DNA of 64,000 bases from Dichomitus squalens LYAD-421 SS1 (lineage: Eukaryota; Basidiomycota; Agaricomycetes; Polyporales; Polyporaceae), in contig NW_006766921.1 of assembly GCF_000275845.1 (NCBI RefSeq), positions 160,120 through 224,119 on the forward strand. The letters are read 5' to 3'. Position 1 is the first letter of the stretch. Every line of letters begins with the position of its first letter. The notes beneath the pieces were generated by a model. The model did not search any database, was not told where the DNA came from, and worked only from the letters and a program-made list of their open reading frames with translations. This document shows, piece after piece, positions 9,496 to 23,150 of this stretch. The position numbers and the translations under genes are program-made.

Positions 9496-12042
9496 ATGCG
9501 CTTTGGCCACACTGTGACACGCCGTCTCGTTCTGCCATTTCTCAGACAAGTACCGCGCTCACGGTCCTTCTATTGGGACCGTGTCTCGATCCCAGGCAAG
9601 ATGACTGTGCAACTAACAGCGGAAGAGGATGAGCTATGCACCCTACTTGACCAATGCACACACAACATGAAAGAGGCGGAGGGCATAGAGACGACATGCA
9701 GGATTGCTGGAGGTTGGGTCCGGGACAAGGTATGTCTCATCCATCAGTCTTGCACCGACGTCTCTACAATTGCTCTTTTCTCTGCGTCATCCTAGCTACT
9801 AGGGTCAGAATGCAACGACATTGATATCGCGCTGGAAAACATGATGGGAGTGTCCTTCGCGGAACGTTTTGTAGACTTCTGCAGGACCACAAGGGACCTC
9901 CCTGTGAAGAACATCGCGAAGATTGAGAGCAACCCAGACCAGTCGAAACACCTTGAAACCGCTCGTACTACCATTCTCGGCATCGAGCTTGACTTCGTGA
10001 ACCTCCGGAGTGAGGAGTATGCGGAAAACAGTCGTATCCCCACGCAAGTAGTAAGTCCCCTCATTGCGTGCCAGGTATGCATTTGTGTCGACGAGACTGG
10101 CTGCTAGACATTTGGAACGCCCCTGCAAGATGCCCTGAGGAGAGACATCACCATCAACACCCTATTCTATAACGTCCACACAAGACTTGTAGAAGACCAT
10201 ACTGGAAGAGTGAGCAGTCTCTCCTTTCGTGTTCATAATAAGGATCTAACGAGGCCGAAGTAGGGTCTTGACGATCTTAGAAGTGGGACGATACGGACGC
10301 CGTTATCTCCAAAGGAGACGTTCACCGATGACCCCCTGCGCGTGCTTCGCTGTATACGTTTCGCGAGTCGTTTCGGTTTCACCATTGTACCGGAGTTGCA
10401 GGAAGCAGCGAAGGATTTGACCATCCAGGTTAGTAGAAGAATAATCTGTTCGTCGGGCTCGCTCGCGCTCGCCCATGATGGTCGGGGGCCGTGCAGTGTT
10501 CAGCGAATATGACGGGACAGGTAAGCGTCGGGATCACAGGAAAATGGTTGTGAAGCATCATAGGAGCCCGGGGCAGCATGGGCAGGAAGCCTTTCTTCGT
10601 GCTCATGGACTGCCATGGGATCTCTTGAAGCGTCCCTCATGTCACTTGGCTGCTGCCCCCTTGTACTGTCCTTATCTTCCTACGTGAGGTCCTTACGGGT
10701 GCAGAAAGATACTTGTAGACATCGCTAAAACACATTGGGCACAGGAAGCTCTCAGAGTGAAGATCAGCCGTGAGCGTGTAGGAGAAGAGCTCGACAAAAT
10801 GATGGGAGGTAAAGTATTCAATGTGGTAAATGCTTGCTCTCCCTGACAATCAAGCCTCTATCTATAGGTCGAAATCCCCTGCTCTCCATAGACCTCATCG
10901 ATGGTCTATCGCTGTATGCCTCCGTGTTCTATGTACCCGAAAATGCAGGCATCAAGCTCTCTGGCCCTCCTTCGTCATCACGATCTGCCCTCCAAGCAGC
11001 TATGATCCTCCACGTGCTAACCAACCCTGTTGCTACCTCTATGGTCCTTTCTGGCTTCACCTTCCCCTCGCTCCCTCCTCTCTGTCCACTCTTGTTGTCC
11101 GAGATTTCCACCCCAGCAAAACCACTGCGACGGCTATATCTTGCCAGCGCTCTGACCCCATACCGCGGGCTCACGTATTTGCAGAAGGGCAAGGAGCGAC
11201 CGGCGGTGGAAGCAGTCATACGGGAAGGACTGAAGTTGGGAGCCCAGTATCATTATCTAGATGGTATTCCTGCGCTGTTCTCGGCAGCCGATACGCTACA
11301 GCGGGGCGTGGCCACTTGGGAGAACGGTGGCCTGGATAGGCCGGAGAGAGCGTGGATAGGCGCGTCGCGCATATGGCACAATTGGCGACGATCGGCTGAC
11401 TGTTCAAATTAGGAGTGCTATTACGAGACAAGAACGTGCACAGCGTGGTAACTGGGTCTATGTGGGCCTCGTCGCTCCTGTTCTCTCTTGTGCAAGAACT
11501 CACAGCGTTGTGGAACCCGGAGAACACTTCTATCGATGGTAGCTCCATCTCTCCTTTGGAATGTGGGAACATGTGCTCAAGTGATATTTCGCAGAGGCAA
11601 CCGCATCCAGCCGAGTCCATGCTTACAACAAGCTGGCGGCTCGGGTTGAGGAGCTCGGCCTTCAGGCAGCGGTGGACGCCAAGCCGATCCTCGACGTGAG
11701 TTCATTTCCGTCTCGTTCATCACGATCTGTCCCGCGTTGCTTTATCCTCGGTAGCGACATGCCGTGCTGATGACTCCGTCCCACTTCGTTGCTTTCCGCG
11801 TCATTCCGATATAGGGCAAGGAGGTCGTCAAGCTCCTAGGCGCAACCCCGGGCCAGTGGACCGGGCAAGTCCTTGCGCGCGTGGTCGAGTGGCAGCTCGA
11901 GCACCCGGAGGGGACAAAGCAAGAGTGCGAGGCGTGGCTGCGGGCAGAGCACGAAGCAGGCAGGATCAGCACCGCGTCCTCGACGGTAAAACGTGGCCAG
12001 GACGTGGGCTCGGACGCGAAAGCCAAGAAGGCGAAACGGTGA
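9496..12042 (+). CDS. CCA1: CCA-adding enzyme (tRNA nucleotidyltransferase)
   Basis: Nine exons: 9496..9729, 9796..10050, 10108..10209, 10264..10428, 10745..10808, 10868..11359, 11413..11538, 11595..11695 and 11815..12042, giving 588 residues. It adds the CCA end to tRNAs. The class II signature GGWVRDKLLG is followed by D86 and D88 of the metal-binding DID motif. RRDITINTLFYN, DDPLRVLRCIRFASRF and ALRVKISRERVGEEL are further family blocks. The first 35 residues are basic and hydroxylated (RRLVLPFLRQVPRSRSF), like a mitochondrial presequence, and a second in-frame ATG at 9601 starts MTVQLTAEEDELC. The yeast enzyme uses alternative starts for mitochondrial and cytosolic or nuclear forms, so the same is likely here. 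The C-terminal tail is Lys-rich (AKAKKAKR). Intron 4 is unusually long (316 nt) and intron 6 appears to start with GC. Confidence 0.95.
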
Positions 12043-12619
12043 CCGTGGTGTCACGGAAGCGTTTGGACATTGGGATCCTGCGCGACTTGGACGTGGGCCT
12101 AGACCAAGAACCATAATGCGGAGGATGGCGGTGGATGCTTCGTAGAGCGACCAAGAACATAGCGGCCATGGGAATACAAATGACGAACTGAACATCCGTC
12201 TAATCGATGTTCGTCTGCGGTCGTGAATTCTTCGACTCGTGGTCTTGTACGACGGTGCCACAATGCATTAGCTATGTCTATGCGATATCAGAGTACCACA
12301 GTATAGAACCTGCGCTTTCGAGCGGACGAGAATATACGAGATGAGATGCGAGTGCGTGCGGGATGTGTTATGGTGCAGAGAGGGCGGTATGTGCGGCAGC
12401 GAGAGATAGCATGGGTATTATGTACATGATGGGAGAGCATTTGGAGTATGTGATCGTGAGGGTGAGCAGTGAGGGAAGGCAAATACAAAAACAGAATGAC
12501 GACGACGAACAGGAGTCTAGAGAATGAGTATGCGGTAGGACGACAGAGGGAGCTTCCAGTAAGGGAACCAAACCCGCTAGCGGAGCGAACAGCGGGAGGT
12601 GGGCAAGGGGCACTTTTGA
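12043..12619. other. Convergent intergenic region (CCA1 / HMG gene)
   Basis: The two flanking genes end towards each other, so this is probably overlapping 3' UTR sequence. No coding or RNA feature is supported. Confidence 0.55.
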
Positions 12620-14226
12620 CTAGGGTTCGATGTGTACCCAGGCAGAATACTCTGTGTAGTCGACCTCACCAGATGATTGGTCGGCAAGATATTCAAAGTA
12701 GAGAGGACTGTAGGGATGGTCGGCGGGACTGGGCACTACGTTATAGGCTGGCTTAGGACCCTCGACCCCGGGATGCGACAGATCGCCCTTGACGTCGAAG
12801 AGCGAGAAGTCGAAGCCGTTGGCGAAGACCTCAGATCCGTCCAGCGGATCATCGCCTGCGACTCCCATGAAGTCGGAGGAAGGAGAGGAGGGAGCCAAAA
12901 GCGGGGTGAAGGGATCACAGCTGAAGAGCGCGACGTCCTCGCTGTGCGGCGAGCACGATACTTTAGCGAAGGGATCGGTGAACTCGACCTGGGAGTAATA
13001 GGTCAGTGGACGCATTGTCTGTGGCGATTGATAGGCGTACCTTCGGGCTGAAAGCAGGGGAACCGAGACGAATCTCCGGGATCTCGTCCTGAAGTACGAA
13101 GGCTTGTTCGCCATTGTCGTGAGTGCAGGGAGGAGATAGCGAGCATTTGTAGATGTTCGGCGTGGACGGTTCCTCCTTCGGGACGACATCGTAGCTGCTG
13201 CTAAGGGGGGCGAAAGCCGGAGAAATTTCGCCGACAGGAGTAGCTGAATGCGAGCGGTCGTGGATGGGGACATCGTCTACGAGTGACCCCGTAGGTTCGA
13301 CAGATGCCTCGGAGGAGCCCTCATCCTGCATGAGCTCCTCCTTGACCACTGCATGGATGGTGCGGGGGTGGCGTGGACGTTGGGCAGAGGAGAGCCTCTT
13401 CGTAGCAGACTTACGGGCCTTACGGGGACGACGGGTCTCGGCATACTCCGAGGCAGCGTCGGACGTGTAGCCGTCCTCCGTTGAATCTCTCTGTAATTCC
13501 CTCACGAGATCATCGCCTTCGAAACCGCGGCGCATGAGGAGTGCGACGCGCTCGCAACGGAGAACCTTCTCGAAGTCCTCGGACTTGGTCTTGCGCTTGG
13601 TGGCCCTGTCTTTGCGGTAGACGGGGGAGTACTTGTAATCGGGATACGTGAGCGCGTGTAGACGCTTCGCCTCTTCGGCCTTGACGTGATACGGAGCACG
13701 CTCCGCATCACTGAGCTCCTGCCAGTACTTGCCAGCAATGCGACTGATCTGCCGGTGGTCCCGCTCGACGGAGCTCTTGATCTTCTCCTTGTTCCAGAGC
13801 TCGGAACGGAAGATGAGAAACGCGTTTGGAGGGCGCGGGATGTGTCCAGGCTTCTTCTTACGGGAGTGGGAAGAGCGCGGAAGGTGGGGGACAGAGTGGA
13901 CGGACGACGAGGAAGGGGGAGATCGCGGGTCGATCTCTGGTTCGCCTGACTCATCTTGGAGCGGCAGAGGCGCGTCAAGCGTCGGGGGCGACGAAGAGGC
14001 GGCGTCTGTGTCCGGATACATGAGTTGCAAATCGTAGGCGTCGTATTCATCGAGGTCTAAACCGGTTCAGTACGGGTTAGTACGCGGCTCAAACTCCGGA
14101 TGACCCATGCTGAAGATGGGAAGGTGCGAAGCGGGGCTTGAGGATCAGGCACGGTGACTTACTAGGATCGCGGGGGGGCTGCTTCGAGATGCGACGAGAC
14201 CGCCTGATGTTACGAAAGGCCGGCAT
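12620..14226 (-). CDS. HMG-box (MATA_HMG-like) transcription factor
   Basis: Three exons: 14226..14163, 14056..13041 and 12988..12620, giving 482 residues. The HMG box spans about residues 94-166: HIPRPPNAFLIFRSELW, ISRIAGKYWQELSDAER and YHVKAEEAKRLHALTYPDYK. This is the sequence-specific MATA/Ste11/Rox1 class with the RPPNAF start. It is followed by a basic stretch and a Ser/Pro/Asp-rich tail with no other domain, probably an activation region. The upstream exon adds MPAFRNIRRSRRISKQ; its splice keeps frame and has a good TACTAAC branch site. In Agaricomycetes such factors act in mating, development or stress, but no specific ortholog can be named. It is not next to a homeodomain or pheromone locus here, so there is no sign of a mating-type locus. 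Confidence 0.88.
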
Positions 14227-15295
14227 GGTAAAGGAAGAAAGCGAGGTGGCGTCGGGAGACGTTGCGCGACGCGAGAAGAGGTCGCTCGAAAGTCGGGTTC
14301 AGCTGTCGCACGAAATGCATCGGTCGCTTTGCAAGGAAGCCTTTTAGAACAGTGTGCCACTCGATAGAGGATGTAAACGCGATTGAAAAGAAGGCTCCGC
14401 TGCTGTAAGGATACCGCCTCATGTTTGCCTCGCGGCGGGACCGCATATTTCGTCTCCAGATCGTCAACCATGGTTTAAGGTTGCCCCACACGCGTGGCCT
14501 CTTTCCCTGTTGGGACGCTTGCAGTGCGTCGCGGAACCAAATACGTACAACCGCTCATGCCACGCGTCTGCTGTGGAGACGTAGCTGAAACTGTCTTCAT
14601 CCAACGAATGTCAGCTATGGCTGGCCACCGTTATGCGGAGAATCACCAAATCCGGTTACCGACCTACGTTGTGCATCTAAACAACAACGTCGGCGGCAGC
14701 TAGAAATCCCATCCCAGTATATCGGAGCGGCCGCACCGAAGCGGGACTGGTCGGAAGTGGAAACTTTGGCTTATGTCGCCCTGAAACGACTCGATAAATC
14801 CCGGAGTCAGTGCAGCTTTGTCTTATTTTGCCACGAGGACACAACTCAACACTGAATTGAACAAAACAAAACATGCCCCTCGGCCTTAGACCGTGAACGG
14901 CCGGGGAGAACGTCTCTGAATTTGGTTCTGTTGTCCCGTTTGTCACCCGAGCGCCTGGGGACCAGGCGTCTCGAACCCAGTTCCTCGACAACTGTGCCAC
15001 TCGTCAGAGAAGACCGCCAGTCTAGAAGCAGCTTCAATGCTGAACATTGGGTGCCTATCAAGGAAATTGATTCCCTGGAATGACCGCACCGTGTCCGGTG
15101 GACGCGCGAATCCTTCGCATACTGACCTGACTGTGCCACTCGGCTAATTTGCGTTCCCAGGGCCTTCATTCCGGGGACGTACGCGCGTTGCGGAATGCCT
15201 GTCCAATGCATCGATGGGCGAGCATGAAAAGTGCCCAGCAAGCAAAACGTACGGCGGGGCATCCACTAGATCAGAGTAAACCAACAGAATTTCAT
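14227..15295. other. Intergenic upstream of the HMG gene
   Basis: About 1.07 kb with the HMG-factor promoter (left) and the downstream region of ROK1 (right). The 11-bp motif tgtgccactcg occurs three times (14353-14363, 14993-15003, 15132-15142). Part of the stretch (about 14960-15150, minus strand) resembles scattered tRNA A-box and B-box elements, but no cloverleaf can be built. No gene is supported. Confidence 0.5.
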
Positions 15296-17490
15296 TCACG
15301 ACTCCCCGTCCGTTCCATCTGCGCTCAGTGGAGCTGCGGCTAGCTTCTCCTTTCTCTGTTGCTCCTTCTCCTTTCGCCGCTTCGATCCAGCAATCATTTC
15401 CCTGGACAATGGTGTGAGTTCATACATCCAGCGCAGAAGATGGCCCTCGCCCGAAGCCTCCTATTGACTGACCGTTTTTTGATCGCGTCACTCCGCCCGA
15501 TACGTCTTGCATTGTTCACGGCCTCTGCTCGCTTGATCTTGCCCATCTCTCGCCGCTTCATCTTCGACGGTTTGGGAAGCTTCAAGACCCACTCCGGAAC
15601 AGTGGATCCAGATTGTAGGAGTACGTTGGCGATCCTGCGCAGGACAATAAGAGATCGCACACTCTCCAAAACAAACAGCGGAGTATTTACGTCTTCAGGA
15701 ATGGGGCGTCCTCGTTCGTGAAGTAGGTGATGGCCTTGCCCTCGCGACCAGCACGCCCAGTACGACCTGACTTAGACAATCAATGGCTTTGCATTGTAGA
15801 CAGTTGCTCCAACTTGCCGATTCTGTGGACGTAGCTTTGGACGCTCTGCGGGAAGTCGTAGTTGATGACTTCCCGAACACCCTTGAAATCCATACCGCGA
15901 GCCATGACCTCGGTGCTGACCATGACCCAGCTCTCACCACGCCGCATGCGAGATACGGCGTCTTCTCGCTCCTTCTTCGTCATACCGGCGTGTAAGCAAT
16001 CGACGTTGGGGACGCCAGCTATCACGAGCTCTTCCGCTAACGAAGTTGCGCGCGGTTGTGAGGAAACGAAGATGAGTACAGGGGGGTTGTACGGCTGCGA
16101 CAAATACTGCAGAAGTGTGGGTAGTTTGGACTGATCGTCCGCAACGTAGGTGAGTGACTGGGCGATAAGAGGAAGGGGGGTATCCCTAGGATGAAGAGTG
16201 AGATGTCATATCAGCGTTGCGGTTTGTTGCATGTACATACTTCAATCCGACAACGACGCGTATTGGGTCGCGGAGCATGGACATCGCGATCTTCTCAGCG
16301 TTTGCAGGCAGTGTCGCACTGAACACTGCTTTCTGAATTTCGGGATGCGTGCAGGCAGCGATGACTTCCTGAACTTGCTCCAAGAATTCAGTGTCGAGCA
16401 TACGATCCGCCTCATCAAGGAAAAGATGTCGGACGCTGAAAATTTGATGGCTCAGGTCGACTGTATGCGCCTACGTCATTAGACTCACTTGTCTAGCTCA
16501 AGGTTCCCCGCTTGCAGAGATGCTACGAGTCGTAGGGGCGTGCTGATGATTATATCTGAACACAAACAGATAAACAATAGTGCACATATGCCAGCGACTC
16601 CTGCTATGAGGAACGTACCAATTTTCTCCCGCACCTTCTTGTCCGCGAGAGTCGCGGCTGTTGCCTTGCTGAACAGGACTATGCGCCACTTCCGGCCTTG
16701 CGCAAGCTTGAGACACTCGTTGTGTATCTGGTGCGCCAACTCGCGCGTAGGCGCGAGAATGACTGCACGCACGCCTGACCCGGCATCTGACTTCGAGCTC
16801 GCCGCGGGGGCACCAAGGGCAGCCATGACGGGCAGTAGGTACGAGAGCGTTTTACCAGTACCAGTTGGAGATATCGCGGCAAGGTCTCGACGCTAGGGAC
16901 AGGTCAGTACTCCGACTAACTAAGATATCGTTATTGACAGAAGATATACCTCCATGAGTATAGGAATGCCATGCGATTGTATCCCAGTCGGTCTTTTGTA
17001 CCCATGTTGAGCGAGTTTCTGCAGGAGGTGCGAGGGCAGGTGAAACCGCTCGCGAAGAGCCTCAAACGTCTCCACATGCTCGGGCACGTCTTTTCCCTTA
17101 GTCGTGACACGATGCCGAGGCATGGGTGGATCGTCCTCCGTCTGCTGCGCATCGCGGCTCCCGACAACCTCGTCCTCGTCTTCGTCGTCACCCTCAACTC
17201 TCCGCTTCTTGCCCTTGAGGTCAATACCACCCTCCACCTCGTCGGCTTTGCGCTTCGGAATCCCGCCCTGTGCGTACTTGAAGAAGTCCAGTTCCGGAGG
17301 GAGCTCGCCCGCCAGCGCGTGGGCAGAAGAAGAGGCTTTGGGCTCTCTACCCTTGCTGCCCTGCGACCAAGATAAATAACACTGCACGCGTAACGCATAG
17401 CATACTTACATTAAATAGTGAGACTTCTGACTTGAACTTCTTTTTGTCAAACTTCGCCCCTCCGCGGGATAACAAGTGGAAGGCTTCCAT
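15296..17490 (-). CDS. ROK1: Rok1-type DEAD-box RNA helicase (DDX52)
   Basis: Nine exons: 17490..17410, 17360..16950, 16892..16619, 16555..16489, 16435..16241, 16185..15818, 15766..15691, 15634..15473 and 15401..15296, giving 579 residues. Rok1 unwinds snoRNA-pre-rRNA duplexes during 18S rRNA maturation in the nucleolus. The N-terminus [19 protein letters not shown] and ELDFF are Rok1-like. Helicase motifs in order: Q motif region ([10 protein letters not shown]), I (SPTGTGKT), Ia (PTRELAHQI), II (DEAD), III (SAT), IV ([10 protein letters not shown]), V and VI ([11 protein letters not shown]). The C-terminus [18 protein letters not shown] and [10 protein letters not shown] is the family's basic tail. 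The intron splitting motif VI (15767-15817) starts GCAAGT, a GC-AG intron. Confidence 0.96.
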
Positions 17491-17921
17491 GGTATCACGA
17501 GCTGTTCAGGCCAAGATAAAATTTTCAACAGAGGTTCAGTAGAACCAACGAGCGCAACTGGTATAGAGAAACTAGTAAGGGTGAAGCAAGCAAAATAATA
17601 GCCAGGCAGGAAGTCTGCAGGGGCGTCTTGCAGCGTCGCGGTGGAGGATTTCGTTTTGGAAAAACGCGCTCGCGCAGTACAGTGTGGGTCACATGCATGG
17701 GGCGCGACCTGAGCATGGCCCAAAGCTTGCAACAACTGAGGCTCTGTGACACCGAACAAATGTGGTCATTAGCCAAGGTATGGAGTGCGCGGATATACAT
17801 ATCGCTCTAGCATATACATGGATCTGATATTACTAAGGGCAATGCAGGAGTGCTCTAGGTCTAGGTAGCTGGGGCTCTATGTTCCATCTAGTCTACCGTA
17901 CGAGCGAACGAACGACTACCT
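17491..17921. other. Intergenic between ROK1 start and the carrier stop
   Basis: A same-strand spacer of 431 bp that must contain the ROK1 promoter and the carrier gene's 3' UTR. Nothing else is recognised. Confidence 0.55.
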
Positions 17922-19488
17922 CTACCTTCGGGACACGAATAATGATAATGGATGCTTCTGAAGGCGCTACAAGACGTAGTCTGCGGGGAACATGGTTCGC
18001 CATCCTTTCTTTAATTGCTATTGATCACCACAGTAAGAGCAGAGCGAGCATTCGACGTGTCAATATGCCTCACCTCGAAGAATACGAACATCAACACTGT
18101 GTTGGGCCCCAGACGGATGAATGCGGGAGTCCAACCCTTGAATAAGAAGCGTGGCCCTTCATTCCTGAGCGCTGTAGTCAAGACTTGCACTGGACTTGTC
18201 TTGCCATGCTGCGAACCGAAGTTAGCTAAGCTCAGGGGATGCCGTCGAAAGGTAGACGTACTGCAGCCATCAATCGGGATCTCAGAACATCTGCCGGGGC
18301 CGTTATGGCTACGATACACAATAAGTTAGCTCAGGCCTTTCATCGTGTGCCGTTCACTCACTGGTTGCAACGGTCCCGGCCAGTACGCTAGCAACCGAAT
18401 GGAGGAACAGGCCATCCTTCATCTGGTAATCAACGATAGGCAGCCTGTTCCTTAAAAGCAGTTGCTTGAAAAGGTCATATCTGGATCACGGCGACAATGT
18501 AATTCTTGTCGTTATAGCAAGGATGGATATCGACTTACGATCCAACCTGAGAACCCTAGGAAGCCCCGGTGAGAGCCATGAGGGCAATCGGTGTCTGCTT
18601 CATCTTAAACTCACGTTCATGAGGATCGCACGTGTCTGTTCCTTGAATAAGAACGCAGATAGGACGGAGCGTGTCGGCAGGTTCGTACCAAATTGGTGCC
18701 CATACCACGGCCCAAAGCGTGTACTCCCTCCTCTCTAACGAGTCGTACAAGGCCGGCGACGGCATTGCGGTAATTATACCTCTCCTCCGCTGGTCTTACG
18801 GAGTCACTCGTCATCCTAACAAGGAGAATGTCTTGTGATAGCCTTCGGTTAGTAAAGACAAACACATGCGTAGCATGACACTTACCGGCCGGGTTCCCAG
18901 CGATACCCCCCAGGCCGCCGGCTATCATCGCTGCCAAGAAGAGATGACTGGCAGGGGCTGGCCCATCTCTCGACAAGTGCACCTTCATCTTCTCGTAGGC
19001 ACCGAGGCGGACAAGGGAGTAGGACATTTGTCGCATAAGAGACGCGGAAAGTCCAGTGTAAAGGCTCTTGAAGCCAGTCTCTGCGACGGTCATCCGTAAA
19101 ATGGAGAGTGTTGATGGGTGAGCAGCACTCGGCTGCATAGTCTGCATCCGACTGTCCACGCATTCAGCTAAGGAATCGGTCACGCTTCCGGCAGAGTGCT
19201 GCCGCTCACACTTTCGTAAGGTCCAGTGGATGTGTGCAGCACGCAGCCACTGGGAACGCGAGTGCATCGCTCAGTTGGATACTTGACAGCGAAAGGAATA
19301 GGGTACTCACTTGTCGCTCCGACACCTACGTTCCACAGCCGACAACGCGTTTCCTATTAACTCCCTAGACAGTGAACAGAAAGCCGGGACATACCGCCGA
19401 GCCTGGGTCGTCGAGCGCAACTCAGCATGAGGCTAGCTGGCTCGCAGTGACGACCAACTCACCAGAAGGGATAACTCGTCTGAGGCAT
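17922..19488 (-). CDS. DIC1: Mitochondrial dicarboxylate carrier (SLC25, Dic1-like)
   Basis: Twelve exons: 19488..19463, 19402..19395, 19325..19311, 19249..19210, 19151..18886, 18831..18689, 18641..18615, 18555..18539, 18480..18362, 18308..18262, 18208..18074 and 17966..17922, giving 295 residues (yeast Dic1 has 298). It exchanges malate or succinate for phosphate across the inner mitochondrial membrane. The three carrier signatures are present: HPLDLTKVRMQ, NPADILLVRM and APADVLRSRLM. The Dic-type second repeat RYNYRNAVAGLVRLVREEG and the end GPNTVLMFVFFERLQKHP support the Dic1 call over oxaloacetate or 2-oxoglutarate carriers, though these are close relatives. Twelve exons in 1.57 kb include tiny ones of 8, 15 and 17 nt; each keeps frame and restores family sequence. 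Confidence 0.92.
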
Positions 19489-20085
19489 GGCGAGGACTCT
19501 GGTAAGGACGTCGCAACGACACGTCTAGGTATATAAAGGCAGGTCCGATCCTCTAAACTGCGGCTGCCTCAATGTGCGTGCGTTTCATGAACGAGAAGGA
19601 ACAAGGAGCGAACACAGTGAAAACCGCAAGTCCGCGCCTCCAGGGGAAAGGGTCGGCCGTATGTTGGCCGTCCGTCCGACGTCCACAATCATGCCGATAT
19701 TAACTTGCAATTACAAATAAGGATTCGGCAGCCTGAAAGGGCGCGACAGTGCTGCCGGTTCTACGTGCACAAGGTCGTCCATTGGACAAGCGTGTGGTGG
19801 CGGCATAGAGCACAACACGAGGCTGGCGTGTATCGACGAAGGCTTTATATTAATGCTGAACCGGGATTGGCAGAGGGGATCTATTCAATGGAGGAGTTCA
19901 GGACGGCGCTCGGGGCGGCGAGGGGCGTGACCGGGGTCCGTGCACTGGACAAGGCGCTTTGGCGCCACGCGTCGAGTCGCGCGTCGCCCTTTTTCTCCCT
20001 CCCACCGCCATCTTCCCTGCTGTCCACCTCCTGCTCTCCTCCTAATCCTATCCTAGCTTCTTTCTTTTCTTGCCCAACAACGACA
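19489..20085. promoter_or_regulatory. Shared upstream region of DIC1 and SUB2
   Basis: Head-to-head spacer of 597 bp. About 100 bases before the SUB2 start are strongly pyrimidine-rich, as is common in leaders of well-expressed basidiomycete genes. No specific binding site can be named. Confidence 0.6.
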
Positions 20086-22230
<2,145 letters not shown>

Positions 22231-23150
22231 TTCGCCGAGCTGCGGGCTCGCGCTGCTCTCGCACTTCTTTTCTCGCTGTCTCTGTCGTAGAATACTGTCT
22301 CTTGTAACCATAGTGTCCTGCCGCACCACCTCTCTCCTAGTCAAACGGATGATATTCATGGCGATGCATCGAGCCAAGCTGTACTTCAATTGGGTGCATT
22401 ATTTCGCGCGAATGGGAGTCTTCGGTATAATCGCGCGAGACCAGGTATGGTTGTCGTGCCGAGGGTGTTTGGTTATATGGACGCCCCCGTGGTTAGAAGG
22501 GTGATCCGCGTAATGCTGTCCTGACGTGCGGTTGTTTGATTTGGGCCTACAGATCCGCGTTTTGGAATGCCGTGGGGAGTACGTGAGCACATCACAGTCG
22601 TAGTGCAGCTTGTCAACGCGAAGAGCAGTATTGACGTTGCTCGGAAGTTCTTTGATAATACATTGAGGGCAGATTATCTGACTTACTGTCACGCTACAAT
22701 GTCTGTCGTTGTGCCTGAGGGAGTAGACGCGCAGGAAGGGTAGACGTTCAGCGGGACATACTTACGCTGGTGTGGCGGCTGTATGAAGAGAGGGATATAG
22801 CTGTGCCGATGAGAGATGGGTGGGTGGCCAAAGAGGGAAATGGGAGAGCGCGGGGGAGTGACGTCAACGGCTGACCCCCAGTAGCGCTGACCCATCAGAA
22901 CGGGGGCCTGGGCCGCGGGGCAGGGGAGCAGAACAGCGACGGAGAGCCAACGAGAGCCACCACAAGGCCCGGTTCGATAGCCCTCCTTCGGAAACACCAA
23001 GTACTACTGACTCTCCTTCCACTTGCCATCTCTCCCAGACTCTCCGCCTCTCCTCCTCCTGCCCTACGGCAGCCTCTCATCCCCTCTCACCCCCGCACCC
23101 TCCACCTCTAGCCCGCGCCGCCTCCCCTACCTTGGGTCCTCTGCCCTACC
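22231..23150. other. Intergenic between SUB2 and the histidine kinase gene
   Basis: About 0.9 kb with the SUB2 3' UTR and the promoter of the histidine kinase gene. The last 150 bases are CT-rich, a likely transcribed leader. An extra 5' non-coding or coding exon of the next gene could lie here but is not evident. Confidence 0.5.

Noticed and set aside
10429..10744. snoRNA in the long CCA1 intron
   Set aside because: A near C-box (atgatgg) is present but no D box at a suitable distance and no terminal stem.
13502..14050. 182-codon frame inside the HMG-box gene in another frame
   Set aside because: It is a Ser/Arg-rich shadow of the real exon, without the HMG motif.
12620..14226. Mating-type (HMG) locus
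   Set aside because: No homeodomain pair, pheromone or receptor gene is nearby; HMG-box factors are common in these fungi.
14960..15150. Possible tRNA gene (A-box-like and B-box-like stretches on the minus strand)
   Set aside because: The boxes are too close together or too far apart, and no anticodon or acceptor stem pairs can be drawn.
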